DNA from: JAXGXJ01 sp040772905
GTDB lineage: Bacteria > Actinomycetota > Thermoleophilia > RBG-16-64-13
Length of the DNA: 64,000 bases
NCBI GenBank assembly: GCA_040772905.1
Contig: JAXGXJ010000012.1
Span: forward strand, 1-64,000
Direction: 5' to 3'
A program made the translations under genes and the position numbers. The notes below the pieces were generated by a model. The model made no database searches. It worked only from the letters and a program-made list of their open reading frames with translations, and was not told where the DNA came from. Position 1 is the first letter of the stretch. Each line of letters begins with the position of its first letter. Shown here piece by piece: positions 52,714 to 62,394 of the stretch.

Positions 52714-55587
52714 ATGAGAAGGTCGCTACTGACGTTCGGCACGGCATTGGCTGCGATGCTCCTGCTGCTGGTGGGGGCGTGGGGCATCGGGGCGAGCCTG
52801 GCAGCTGTGGGGACAGTGCCTGCGAACGACAACTTCGCCGACGCTGAGGTGCTCACGACTCAGTCCGGGAGCGTCACGGGCAGCAACACTGCGGCCACAG
52901 CAGAGTCGGGTGAGGACTACTGCTATGCCACCCAGCCTCCGATGAATACCGTGTGGTACGTATTCACCCCTGAAGCCGACGGCGGCGTGGTCGTCGAGAT
53001 CACCACAGCTGATTTCGACACCGTGATGGGCATCTACACCGGCGCGGGCGTTGCAGCGACCACTCGGGTGGCCGACAGCAACGATACCGGGGACAGCACG
53101 TTGAGCCGCGTGGATTTCGCCGTGACCGGGGGGACCGCCTACTACATCCAGGTGGACGGCATCTCTGAGGAGCAGGGCGACTTCGTCCTGGAGTGGGCAT
53201 ATCTGGCGGCGCCCGCGAACGACGCTCTCGCCGATGCCGCTGAGCTGTCTGGGGCCAACGGCACTCTCGTCCACCAACACAACTACGCCGCGACAGCGGA
53301 GACGGGCGAGTCCGAGATCAGTGGAGCGCTCGAATCGGTGTGGTACTTCTTCACGGCTCCATCTGATGGGGTGCTGAACGTGCAGACCACCGATCCGGAC
53401 TACTTCGTTCTGGCCGGCTACACCGGCGCGTCGCCCGCGTCCTACGACGCGCTCACTCACATCGCCACAGACGTGGCCACCATCAACATCGATGTCGAGC
53501 AGGGTGAGACCTATTGGATACAGTGCGACGGCGACGGCGAGTGGCAGAGCGTCTTCACCATCAACTGGTCGTTCAACGTGTCTCCCTCCAATGACGACTT
53601 CGAGGACGCTGCGGTCCTCGTCGGGGAGAGCGGGAGCGTCGCGGGCACCACGGTAGCTGCCGGTGAGGAGCCCGGTGAGCCGGTCGGCTACGACCTCACC
53701 CCGCTCGATACCGTCTGGTACTACTGGGTGGCACCGGCCGACGGCCGGGCGACCTTCACCATGACCCCTGAAGACGACACGGATTACTACATGGGCATGA
53801 CCTTGTACGATGGCGGCCCCGGACTGGCCGACCTGCAGTACGTCTACGACGGTTCCGACTCCATGACCTCGACCGTCCGGGAGGGTACGACTTACTGGAT
53901 CCAAGTGGACGGATACTCGGACTACCAGGGGAGCTTCACTCTGGGCTGGTCGTTCACCTATCCCCCTGGCAACGACGACTTCGCGGATGCGACGATACTC
54001 ACCGAGGCGAGTGGGACGGTGGAGGGGCGTAACACCGCCGCCACTTTGGAGACGGACGAGCTGTTGCCCGCCGAATACAACGAGGCCAGCGTGTGGTACG
54101 TGTGGACCGCGCCCTCGAACGGTCTCATGGAACTCACCATGACGGATCCCGACCCCACTTACCTGGATACCGGTCTCGCAGTGTATACCGGCAGTGGACT
54201 GGGGAGCCTGACGCGAGTGGCGTTCGCGAATGAGGGCGGGACAGGTTCGTTGAGCGCAGTCTCGTTCGCTGCCCGCGGGGGTACGACCTATCACATCCAG
54301 ATCGTCGGCTACTACCTGGACCAGCAGGGGACCTTCACCTTGGGTTGGAGCTTCACCGCGGGCGCCGCGGAGGCGCCGGTCATCACGAGCGACGACCATG
54401 CGGACTTCATGGCGGGCGAACCCGGCACCTTCACCATCGATTGCACCGGTAGTCCCGCCCCCTCGATCTACACCGACTGGTCTGCCGTGTATGTGGGAGT
54501 GAGCTTCGTCGACAACGGGGACGGCACGGCCACTCTCAGTGGCACCCCGGCGATCGACAAGGGTGGGCAGTACTTCTTGACCATATACGCTCACAACACC
54601 TACGGCAGCACGCAGCAGAGCTTCACACTCACCGTGAACGAGAAGGCGGAGGTGCGCTCGCAGACGTGGGGGCCGCTGAGCAAGGAGGCAGGCAGCGAGC
54701 TGACGCTGTATGTGACGCCGAGGGGATATCCTGCGCCTACGGCACAATGGCAACTCAGCACCGACGGTGGGGAGAGCTGGGCTGATATCGCCGGTGCGAC
54801 CTCCTCGACATACACGGTCGATCTAGTGACCACGGATATGAACCACTACCGATTCCGGTGCACGCTGAGCAATGCGTGGGCCTCCGACACCAGCGAACCC
54901 GTGGAACTGTTGGTCTACGTGCCGGCCGGCGTCATCGCCCAACCGACCGCTGCGGAAGTCGTCGTTGGGAGTCCCGCTACATTCACCGTGCAGGCGAAAG
55001 GCGAGCCCGCGCCCACCTTCCAGTGGCAATTGAGCACCTCAGGCGGCAGGAAGTGGGCCGACATCCCTGGTGCCACGTCCGATACCTACGAGACACCTGC
55101 CACTACCTTCGCCATGGACGGCTACTTGTATCGCGTCCACGTGACGAACGAGTGGGGAGATGAGTGGAGCGCCCCGGCCGCCCTCGCTGTTAGGAACGCC
55201 GACACGGACGCCGCGGTGGGGCAGGATGGCAGCTACGAGGTTGGGACCAAGACGATCACGTGGACGTGGACCGTGAGCAACAACGGCTCTGAAACGGCCC
55301 AGGGCCTGACACTGAAGACCACGCTTGCGAACGGGACCAAGTTCTCGGCGATCGACCTTACCGGGGTGACGGGTGGGACGGCCACATCCAAAGTGGGTGG
55401 CCGCAACATCACGGTCAAGCTGCCGGACCTAGCGCCGGGCGAGTCCGCGACGGTCTCGGTGACCGCTCTGGTGACCCGGGCTACGGGAACGGTCGCCAAC
55501 ACGGTGGTTCTCACCAGCACGAGCACCGACCCCGACCTCAGCAATAACACGGCCTCCGGCTCGGTGGACGTCGTAGCCGGTATCTAG
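52714..55587 (+). CDS. Large secreted repeat protein (four beta repeats, Ig-like domains, DUF11)
   Basis: A 957-residue exported protein. A signal peptide (residues 1-31) is followed by four repeats of about 130 residues, each opening with a PxNDxFxDAxxL pattern and closing with YxIQVDGxxxxQGxFxLxW, like bacterial pre-peptidase or carbohydrate-binding beta domains. Then come a putative Ig domain (about 555-640), two Ig-like domains built on PAPTxQWQLSTxGGxxWADI, and a DUF11 repeat (TWTVSNNGSETAQGLTL) at the end. There is no LPXTG or membrane anchor. ATG 52714 follows GGAGGGA. Adhesion or surface-layer function is likely but not proved. Confidence 0.85.
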   Translation: MRRSLLTFGTALAAMLLLLVGAWGIGASLAAVGTVPANDNFADAEVLTTQSGSVTGSNTAATAESGEDYCYATQPPMNTVWYVFTPEADGGVVVEITTADFDTVMGIYTGAGVAATTRVADSNDTGDSTLSRVDFAVTGGTAYYIQVDGISEEQGDFVLEWAYLAAPANDALADAAELSGANGTLVHQHNYAATAETGESEISGALESVWYFFTAPSDGVLNVQTTDPDYFVLAGYTGASPASYDALTHIATDVATINIDVEQGETYWIQCDGDGEWQSVFTINWSFNVSPSNDDFEDAAVLVGESGSVAGTTVAAGEEPGEPVGYDLTPLDTVWYYWVAPADGRATFTMTPEDDTDYYMGMTLYDGGPGLADLQYVYDGSDSMTSTVREGTTYWIQVDGYSDYQGSFTLGWSFTYPPGNDDFADATILTEASGTVEGRNTAATLETDELLPAEYNEASVWYVWTAPSNGLMELTMTDPDPTYLDTGLAVYTGSGLGSLTRVAFANEGGTGSLSAVSFAARGGTTYHIQIVGYYLDQQGTFTLGWSFTAGAAEAPVITSDDHADFMAGEPGTFTIDCTGSPAPSIYTDWSAVYVGVSFVDNGDGTATLSGTPAIDKGGQYFLTIYAHNTYGSTQQSFTLTVNEKAEVRSQTWGPLSKEAGSELTLYVTPRGYPAPTAQWQLSTDGGESWADIAGATSSTYTVDLVTTDMNHYRFRCTLSNAWASDTSEPVELLVYVPAGVIAQPTAAEVVVGSPATFTVQAKGEPAPTFQWQLSTSGGRKWADIPGATSDTYETPATTFAMDGYLYRVHVTNEWGDEWSAPAALAVRNADTDAAVGQDGSYEVGTKTITWTWTVSNNGSETAQGLTLKTTLANGTKFSAIDLTGVTGGTATSKVGGRNITVKLPDLAPGESATVSVTALVTRATGTVANTVVLTSTSTDPDLSNNTASGSVDVVAGI

Positions 55588-55600
55588 GCCCGCACTCGAT

Positions 55601-55646
55601 CGTCCCGACTGTTCGGCGCCTAACTGGGGGCCGAACAGTCGGGACG
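55601..55646. terminator. Perfect 17-bp stem hairpin after the secreted protein
   Basis: Arms 55601-55617 and 55630-55646, 12-base loop, 13 bp after the stop. No T-tract. Confidence 0.7.
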
Positions 55647-55662
55647 CACACGGCATGTCATA

Positions 55663-55691
55663 CCGAGGGCCCGCGTATCTTGGGCCCTCGG
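55663..55691. terminator. Second hairpin in the same spacer
   Basis: CCGAGGGCCC (55663-55672) pairs with GGGCCCTCGG (55682-55691). It follows the first hairpin by 16 bases; the remainder of 55692-55920 shows nothing I can name. Confidence 0.5.
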
Positions 55692-55920
55692 CTGCGCGCA
55701 CCAGTGTTCTGCTTCACGACCTGAGACAACGGCGCCTCACGCCAGCTATCATGAAGCGATAAGCACCGACCGCGATTGGCGGCACGCCGCATGACTTCGA
55801 TCATCCCGATGACGGGGTGTCTGTGGCCCAGCGGTATCCCAATCAGGACGGCGAGTTCGAGACGGCCCCGTTGGCGCGAAGCGAGGTCTGCGGGGATAGC
55901 CGAAGGGGGGCGTGCCCGTC

Positions 55921-56604
55921 ATGAGTCACCCAGATGACCACGATGAGCAAGGCATCCGGGTCTTGGTGTGTGACGATCACGATCTCATACGACAGGCTCT
56001 CCGCGTCGTTGTCAACGCCGAACCGGATATGGAGGTGATCGGAGAGGCGTCGGACGGGGTTCAGGCGGTGGAACTGGCTCGCGAGTTACGGCCGGACGCT
56101 GTTGTCATGGATATCGAGATGCCTGGCTTATCAGGAATAGAGGCTACAAGTCGCATCAAGAGCTTCCTCCCTCGCACCAGTATCCTGGCCTTGACGGTCC
56201 ACGACAGTAACGAGTACATCCTTCGCATCCTCGAGGCCGGCGCCACCGGGTACCTAACCAAAGGTGTCATAAGCAAGGAAGTGCCAGCAGCGATACGGTC
56301 GGCAGTCAGCGGAGAGTCCATTCTGTCTGCCGAGATTCTGAGGAAGCTCATTGAGTATGCCTCGAGGTTCCCAGACACTACCGCTCGCGCCTGCAGCAGC
56401 GCCGAGTTGACCGAGAAGGAAGTGGAGATCCTTTCCCTGGCGGCGAGAGGATGCAGCAACAAGGCAATAGGCAGAGAATTGAGTCTCAGTGAGAACACCG
56501 TCAAGAAGTACATGATGACCATCTTCGACAAGCTGGGAGTTCACTCTCGGACTGCCGCAGTCATCACTGCCCAACAAACCGGTCTCCTCTCCTCCGACGG
56601 ATAG
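55921..56604 (+). CDS. NarL/FixJ-family response regulator
   Basis: A 227-residue regulator: receiver with VCDDHDLIRQALRVVV, phosphoacceptor in AVVMDIEMPGLSG and lysine in YLTKGVISKEV, then LuxR helix-turn-helix (LTEKEVEILSLAARGCSNKA; LSENTVKKYMMTIFDKLG). ATG 55921 sits ten bases after a G-rich ribosome site; GTG 55912 is possible. It precedes its kinase by 13 bp and the TRAP transporter operon by 1.7 kb, which it probably regulates. Confidence 0.92.
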   Translation: MSHPDDHDEQGIRVLVCDDHDLIRQALRVVVNAEPDMEVIGEASDGVQAVELARELRPDAVVMDIEMPGLSGIEATSRIKSFLPRTSILALTVHDSNEYILRILEAGATGYLTKGVISKEVPAAIRSAVSGESILSAEILRKLIEYASRFPDTTARACSSAELTEKEVEILSLAARGCSNKAIGRELSLSENTVKKYMMTIFDKLGVHSRTAAVITAQQTGLLSSDG

Positions 56605-56617
56605 TCCTCTCAGCGCA

Positions 56618-57799
56618 GTGCGAGAAGATCGCAGACAGTTGTTGCCCCGATTGCGAGCCCTGCGGAGCGCGCATTACGCTGTCGTGGTGCTGATGGCGGT
56701 CGCACTTCTGGTCATCTACTACGAGCATAGGTATTCGCTGCCACCCAGTTTCGAGAGTCCGTGGCGCTGGTTCGGGGGTGTCTTTTTGTTCGAGTATCGA
56801 AACGACGCTCTCGGGTTACTCCTCCTGGTGCCCATCCTGTACGCGGCGGTCACGCTCGGATGGAGAAGGGCTCTAGTGGTAATGATCGCTCTGCTGGCCT
56901 GCATCACTCCGTACATCCTCGATTTGTCGCACAGGCCTTTCAGCATCCTCACCAGCGTCAGCTTCATCATCATCCCCTCTGTGCTGGTGATGAGTGTCGA
57001 GATCAAGCTCATATCCGACGCTAACGAGCGCTTGGCTATCGAAGAGAAGAAGAAGGAGAGGACTGAGATCCTGAGGCAGATCATCCTCGCCCAAGAAGGT
57101 GAGAGGAAGAGGATCTCGCGGGAACTACATGACGGCGTGGCCCAGAGCCTGCTCGTCACTGCGACAGTAGCGCACAATCTGCTCGACCGAGGGGCTCCTG
57201 TTGATGAGGGCATGCGTGTGGATCTGGAGACCATAAGAGAGAACAGCTTGGGGTTGGTGGCTGAGGTCCGGGCGATCTGCCAGGACTTGCGGCCGAGCAT
57301 CCTGGATAATCTGGGCGTGATTTCGGCCATAAAATGGCTTGCTGAGAATTTCCAGAACGAGACAGGGGTGCACGTTGAAGTGGCCCTGAACGGTCGCGCC
57401 CATGACCTCGACCAGGAGGAGAGCCTTAGCGTCTTTCGCGTTGTGCAGGAGGCTCTCAACAACGTGAAGAAGCACGCTCGGGCGGTCTCGGTGCGCGTCA
57501 CCGGGGAGTTCAGTCCGAGGTACCTGAGCGTAGCCGTGGAAGACGACGGAGACGGCTTCAATCCGGGGGAAGACGTGAATCGGTTTGCGCTTGCTGGGCG
57601 ACTGGGCCTTCTCGGGATGATTGACAGGGCGCGAGCTATCGGCGGCAGGGTGGAGATCGATTCCACTCTGGGCGTTGGCACACGTGTCGTGTTCACGGTG
57701 GAGAGAGGCGCCACGGGGAGCCCACAGGCGTCGCGCGCTCAGCATCTCTCGGAGGACGCGTCCGGCCAGACCGTGAACGCACCTCCGTCATCGGCGTGA
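56618..57799 (+). CDS. Membrane sensor histidine kinase (HisKA_3 type)
   Basis: A 393-residue kinase with four membrane helices in the first 145 residues and little extracellular sequence, a HisKA_3 domain (SRELHDGVAQSLLV) and an HATPase domain (EALNNVKKHAR; VEDDGDGFNP; GRLGLLGMIDRA), then a disordered tail. GTG 56618 is used. It pairs with the regulator just upstream. The lack of a periplasmic domain suggests sensing in the membrane or through a partner. Confidence 0.9.
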   Translation: MREDRRQLLPRLRALRSAHYAVVVLMAVALLVIYYEHRYSLPPSFESPWRWFGGVFLFEYRNDALGLLLLVPILYAAVTLGWRRALVVMIALLACITPYILDLSHRPFSILTSVSFIIIPSVLVMSVEIKLISDANERLAIEEKKKERTEILRQIILAQEGERKRISRELHDGVAQSLLVTATVAHNLLDRGAPVDEGMRVDLETIRENSLGLVAEVRAICQDLRPSILDNLGVISAIKWLAENFQNETGVHVEVALNGRAHDLDQEESLSVFRVVQEALNNVKKHARAVSVRVTGEFSPRYLSVAVEDDGDGFNPGEDVNRFALAGRLGLLGMIDRARAIGGRVEIDSTLGVGTRVVFTVERGATGSPQASRAQHLSEDASGQTVNAPPSSA

Positions 57800-58261
57800 A
57801 GAACCTCGGCCTGCTCCAGTGACCCCTCGGCCCGTCGACGCTTCACAGCGCCGTCGATACCTTCATTCCCTTCAGGTCCGCGCTGGACTCCACTGAAGTG
57901 TATACACGAACGTTCATTATGCACGGACGGATATCCCAGTAGAGTCTTCAGGGACGCCAAGGTCTCTGAGAACGCGGCTGGCCTCCACGCAACGTGGTCG
58001 CAGCTCTTCTCTTGATCAGGGGGGCAGGGTTGTGCAAGACCCGTCGACATGACTTCAATGGTGGGCGCGCCGCGTAGGTGAGCCCCTCCGATCAATTACT
58101 TGAAGCCCACCCCAAGATCCATCTCGTCTCAATCTCGGCCCGCAAGTGAGCAGGTGCTCTGGTAAGCATGAAGAAAGGACGGTGGTCCATCGGACGGCTC
58201 GATCGGTTCTCCTTGTTTGACACGTCAATCTGACGAAATGACAAGAGTGGAGGGTAAGACC
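57800..58261. promoter_or_regulatory. Spacer upstream of the TRAP operon with adjacent palindromes
   Basis: No gene. GTGTATACAC (57898-57907) and GAACGTTC (57908-57915), both perfect palindromes, abut each other and form the best operator candidate for the transporter operon. I see no clear -10/-35 pair. Confidence 0.4.
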
Positions 58262-59395
58262 ATGAAGCGAGCATGCGTCGTCTTGCTGACACTGATTATC
58301 TGTTCCGGCGTCCTGTTTGCTGGTTGCGGAGGCTCGGAGCCGGAACCAGCTGCTTCGTCGGAGCAGCCCCAGCCCGACAAGGTCTATGAACTCACCTACG
58401 CGCTGTTCCAACCCGAGGTGGCCGCGCTCTCGGTGATGAACACGGAGTTCGCTCGCGAAATAGAGCGGCGGACGAATGGCAGGGTGAAGATCACCGTCCA
58501 CGCGGGCGGGTCGTTGCTTGGCGCCCCTGCTATGTATCAGGGGATCCTGGACGGTGTGGCGGATATGGGCAACGGCATCTCCAGCTACGACCCGGGTGCC
58601 TTTCCCTTCACTTCCATAGCCGAACTGCCCTCGAAAGCCCAATCCGGTTGGGTAGTCTCCAACGCGCTCTATGACTTCATGGAGAAGTACCAGCCGGAGG
58701 AATGGAGCGAGATCCATATGTTGACCGCGGTCAGCACCGCTGCTGACTTCCAGGCGCTGTGCATGGGCAAGAAACAACTGAAGACGATGGCTGACTGGCG
58801 AGGTGTATCGATCCGCACCAACCATGCCGACATAGTGCAGGCTATGGGTGGCACGGTGAAGGACATCCCCATGGCGGATGTTTACGATGCACTGAGCAAG
58901 GGCGTCGTGGACGGAGTCATGGGTGCCGCCGAGCCGTTGGCATCTTGGAGGCTGGGCGAGGTGTGCGACTGGGTGACCATCAATCCGGCGCCGGTCCAGC
59001 CGTCGATCCTCTGGTACAACATCATGAACTTGGATACCTGGGACAGTTTGCCCGAGGACATCCAGCAGATCATCACTGAAGTCGGTCGGGAATACAGCGG
59101 GAAACTGGGTCTCACCTGGGATGACCAGGGGGTCGCCGGCATCGAGTTCAGCCTTGCCCAGGGCAAGACCGTCTACATCCTCCCAGATGACGAAGCTGCT
59201 AAATGGACTGCGGCCGTGGAGCCGATCGTTGACAAACGCCTGGCGACCGTCGCCGAAAGCAGCGGTCTGTCCGAGGAAGAAGTCAAGTCCATTTGGGACT
59301 ACTTCCAGGGACGAGTGGATTACTGGAACGGCCAGCAAGAAAGCAGCAGCGTGACTCCGGTGGTGGACAGGATCAGGGCGCTCGTTGAGAAGTGA
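58262..59395 (+). CDS. dctP: TRAP transporter solute-binding lipoprotein DctP
   Basis: A 377-residue DctP-family binding protein. The signal peptide ends in a lipobox (LFAGC), the binding fold starts with YELTYALFQPEVAALSVMNT, and the conserved arginine that salt-bridges carboxylate ligands is expected in WRGVSIRTNHADIVQAMG. ATG 58262 follows GGAGGG. It would bind an organic acid outside the membrane and deliver it to DctQM. The amidohydrolase downstream suggests an aromatic or other carboxylate that is then decarboxylated or hydrolysed. Confidence 0.92.
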   Translation: MKRACVVLLTLIICSGVLFAGCGGSEPEPAASSEQPQPDKVYELTYALFQPEVAALSVMNTEFAREIERRTNGRVKITVHAGGSLLGAPAMYQGILDGVADMGNGISSYDPGAFPFTSIAELPSKAQSGWVVSNALYDFMEKYQPEEWSEIHMLTAVSTAADFQALCMGKKQLKTMADWRGVSIRTNHADIVQAMGGTVKDIPMADVYDALSKGVVDGVMGAAEPLASWRLGEVCDWVTINPAPVQPSILWYNIMNLDTWDSLPEDIQQIITEVGREYSGKLGLTWDDQGVAGIEFSLAQGKTVYILPDDEAAKWTAAVEPIVDKRLATVAESSGLSEEEVKSIWDYFQGRVDYWNGQQESSSVTPVVDRIRALVEK

Positions 59396-59420
59396 AATCG
59401 ACGAGAAATGCAGACATGAT

Positions 59421-59951
59421 ATGGAAGGCATAGAAGCAAGCTGGTTTTCCAAGACTCAGAAGTACATCACTTCCACAAGTAATGTACTTGAATGGGTGGG
59501 CCTGGGTTTCCTCTCGTTCATGGTCATCGCCGCTGTTGTCGACGTGGTTGGAGCGAAGCTCTTCAAGGCTCCGTTGCCCGGCAGCACCGAGATCACCGGA
59601 CTGTTTCAGATCATGGCCATAGGTAGCGGCTTGGCCTACTCCAAGATCGCCGGACGACAGATATACGTGGGGTTTCTCATCGATTCCGTCAGGGGTCTTC
59701 CTAAGCTGATCCTCGAGATTACCCGATCTATCCTCTCGCTCTTGCTTTGGGCCGTGGCGGCTTGGATGGTTTTCGAGTACGCGCTCAAACTGATGAAGCG
59801 AGGCACAGAGACATTCCTATTGGGAGTCCCCTTGTTTCCCTTTGCCTTCTGGGTGTCCATCTGTTGTTGCGTGCCGATGTGCCTGCTGCTCATCCTCGAC
59901 TTGGTACGCCCCATAGCGACACGCAGGCAATTGGGAGGTGATGCAAGCTAA
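59421..59951 (+). CDS. dctQ: TRAP transporter small permease subunit DctQ
   Basis: A 176-residue protein with four membrane helices and the usual DctQ pattern PLPGSTEITGLFQIMAIGSG after helix 1-2. ATG 59421 has a weak ribosome site; TTG 59385, overlapping the dctP end, is the alternative start. Its stop overlaps the dctM start (TAATG). Confidence 0.88.
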   Translation: MEGIEASWFSKTQKYITSTSNVLEWVGLGFLSFMVIAAVVDVVGAKLFKAPLPGSTEITGLFQIMAIGSGLAYSKIAGRQIYVGFLIDSVRGLPKLILEITRSILSLLLWAVAAWMVFEYALKLMKRGTETFLLGVPLFPFAFWVSICCCVPMCLLLILDLVRPIATRRQLGGDAS

Positions 59952-61255
59952 TGGATCCTTTGGCAGTCGGCATCACCGGAATCGTATTCTTGCTCGTGCT
60001 ATTCGCTCTGGGAGTACCCATCGGCTTTGCGATGGGCATCGCTGGGTTCATCGGTTTTGCCTACGTGGTCTCTCCCTCGGCGGCGACGAGCCTGGTCGCC
60101 ACCGAGGTGTTTGGCAGCCTCAATTCCTACTCATACTCAGCACTACCCATGTTCATCCTCATGGGGTCGATGGCCTTTGCCGCAGGTCTTGGCAGACGCG
60201 CATACGACGCCGTCTATGTGCTCATGGGCCAGCTTCGAGGGGGTCTGCTTGTGGCGACGGCCGTCGCCAGCGCTATTTTCGGCGCCGTGTGCGGATCTGG
60301 AGCAGCTACGAATGTCGCCATCGGCAAGACCGCGATCCCAGAGATGCAGCGGCGAGGATACAACGAATCCCTGTCCCTCGGGTGCGTGGCCTGCTCAGGA
60401 ACGATCGGGTTCATGATCCCGCCGAGCAGCACGTTCATCATCTACGGCATCCTGACGGAGCAGTCCATCGGCAAGCTGTTCATCGCAGGCATCCTGCCAG
60501 GCTTGCTCATCACCGGTCTCTTCGTCATCACGGCTTTGGCTATCTGTTGGATGAGACCGTCGTACGGACCGGCAGGCGAGCGCACCACCATCAGACAAAA
60601 ATTGCGGTCCTTGCTAGGCCTCGTAGACGCTGGTGTCCTCTTTCTTCTGGTCATGGGCGGATTGTTCGCTGGATGGTTCAGTCCTACCACAGCGGGGGCT
60701 ATAGGCACCGCCGGCGCGATTGTGATAGGGCTCGTCAGGCGGGAACTCACCTGGGCCAAGTTCATCGAAAGCCTTCGCGAGAGCCTGCGACTGTCGTGCA
60801 TGATCTTCATGCTCATCATCGGCGCAATGGTTTTCGGTAAGTTCATAACCGCCTCTGGCCTTTCGCAGGGAATGGTCGACTGGGTGGAGACATCGGGGAT
60901 GTCGCCGCTAGGTGTGGTGGCGTTTATCGCCGCCATGTTCTTTGTTCTCGGATGTTTCATCGACATATCGCCTATCCAGTTGTTGCTCGTGCCGTTGTTC
61001 TATCCCCTGTTACTTAAATCTGGCTACGACATCATATGGTTCGGCGTGATTGTTACCGCGCTTTGCATGATAGGTATTGTGACTCCTCCTGTGGGCACCA
61101 ATATATATGTGACGAAGGGTCTCGCTAGTGGAGCTTCATTGGGGACAATAATTAAGGGAGTTGGTATATTTCTTGTGCCTATGGTTATAGCGACTATATT
61201 GCTTATATTGTTCCCTCAGATATCACTATTTCTTCCAAAGTTCTTAAGTTATTGA
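59951..61255 (+). CDS. dctM: TRAP transporter large permease subunit DctM
   Basis: A 434-residue polytopic protein with about twelve membrane helices that couples sodium to solute uptake. Family motifs: GVPIGFAMGIAGFIGF, FGAVCGSGAATNVAIG and MIPPSSTFIIYGILTEQSIG. The last 60 codons (from about 61080) are markedly AT-rich and use codons such as ATA and TTA that are rare elsewhere in the window, though the protein remains a good DctM to the end. Confidence 0.93.
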   Translation: MDPLAVGITGIVFLLVLFALGVPIGFAMGIAGFIGFAYVVSPSAATSLVATEVFGSLNSYSYSALPMFILMGSMAFAAGLGRRAYDAVYVLMGQLRGGLLVATAVASAIFGAVCGSGAATNVAIGKTAIPEMQRRGYNESLSLGCVACSGTIGFMIPPSSTFIIYGILTEQSIGKLFIAGILPGLLITGLFVITALAICWMRPSYGPAGERTTIRQKLRSLLGLVDAGVLFLLVMGGLFAGWFSPTTAGAIGTAGAIVIGLVRRELTWAKFIESLRESLRLSCMIFMLIIGAMVFGKFITASGLSQGMVDWVETSGMSPLGVVAFIAAMFFVLGCFIDISPIQLLLVPLFYPLLLKSGYDIIWFGVIVTALCMIGIVTPPVGTNIYVTKGLASGASLGTIIKGVGIFLVPMVIATILLILFPQISLFLPKFLSY

Positions 61256-61327
61256 ACGAGAATGAATGAATGAAGGGCTTTGAGTCCTATCCAAAGAAAT
61301 CTACACCACCACGTGAGGAGATCGAAG

Positions 61328-62350
61328 ATGTCCGACACCAGCTATGTGAAGATCGATGCCTACTCCCACATTTCGCCGCGCAAGTACTCGGAGGCTCTCA
61401 GCAAGGAGTTCCCCGACTTCTACAACCAGATCCTCGGCCGAACGCCTGCCATGTACGACATGGACACGCGGTTCCAGGTCCTGGACGCCTTCGGACCGAT
61501 GGTTCAGGTCCTGACCGTGGGCCCGGTCCCCGGGCTGGAGGAACTCGCTACTCCGAAGCGGGCGGCGGAGCTCGCGAAGATGGCCAACGACGAGATGGCT
61601 GAGCTCGTGGCCCAGCATCCCGACAGGTTCGCCGCCGCCATCGCCATCCTGCCCATGAACAACATCGACGCGGCCATCGAGGAGGGAAGGAGGGCCATCG
61701 AGGAACTCGGCTTCAAGGGCCTCTACGTGCACAGCAACATCAACGGCAAGCCTTTGGACACTCCTGAGTTCCTACCCTTGTTCGCGATGCTGGCTGAACA
61801 CGACCTGCCTCTCTACATCCATCCTTGGCGGGGCAACGATTGTCCCGAATACGCCTGTGAGGACGAGACCAAGTACGCCATCGCCAGCACCTTCGGCTGG
61901 CCCTATGAGACGACGGCGGCCATGACCCGCATCGTCTTCAGTGGGCTCTTCGAGAAGTTCCCCGCCCTGAAGGTGGTGACCCACCACCTGGGCGGCATGG
62001 TGTCGTTCTACTCCGAAAGGATCGTGCAGCACTACGGTCAGTTCGATTCCAAGTACCACGATTACAGTGCGTACATGCGCGAACTCACAAAACCGCCCAT
62101 CGAGTATTTCAAGATGTTCTACGCCGACACGGCCATCCATGGCAACACGCCGGCTCTGATGTTGGGCTACAGCTTCTGGGGCGCCGACCATATCGTCTTC
62201 GGGGCCGACATGCCGCTGGGCGACCCCGCTCACGGGAAGGGAGCTTACAAGCGCACCATTGATGCCATCGAGGCCATGGATATCACCGACGCCGAGAAGA
62301 AGATGATCTTCCGGGACAACGCGGTGAGACTCCTCAACCTGGAAGGGTAG
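61328..62350 (+). CDS. ACMSD-family amidohydrolase/decarboxylase
   Basis: A 340-residue TIM-barrel protein of amidohydrolase family 2, which includes aminocarboxymuconate-semialdehyde and gamma-resorcylate decarboxylases. Metal-site elements are LPLYIHPWRG, KVVTHHLGG and IVFGADMPLGD. At the N-terminus the usual HxH reads YSH (IDAYSHISP), so one ligand is replaced by tyrosine. ATG 61328 follows GAGGAG. Located 72 bp after dctM, it probably converts the imported acid. A hairpin follows. Confidence 0.85.
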   Translation: MSDTSYVKIDAYSHISPRKYSEALSKEFPDFYNQILGRTPAMYDMDTRFQVLDAFGPMVQVLTVGPVPGLEELATPKRAAELAKMANDEMAELVAQHPDRFAAAIAILPMNNIDAAIEEGRRAIEELGFKGLYVHSNINGKPLDTPEFLPLFAMLAEHDLPLYIHPWRGNDCPEYACEDETKYAIASTFGWPYETTAAMTRIVFSGLFEKFPALKVVTHHLGGMVSFYSERIVQHYGQFDSKYHDYSAYMRELTKPPIEYFKMFYADTAIHGNTPALMLGYSFWGADHIVFGADMPLGDPAHGKGAYKRTIDAIEAMDITDAEKKMIFRDNAVRLLNLEG

Positions 62351-62394
62351 AGCCCGCACCTCGTAAGGGCGGGGTGCCCCTCTCAGCCGATCGC

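Noticed and set aside
52726..54753. Long minus-strand frame of 675 codons opposite the secreted protein
   Set aside because: Repeats in it mirror the beta repeats of the real gene; no family similarity.
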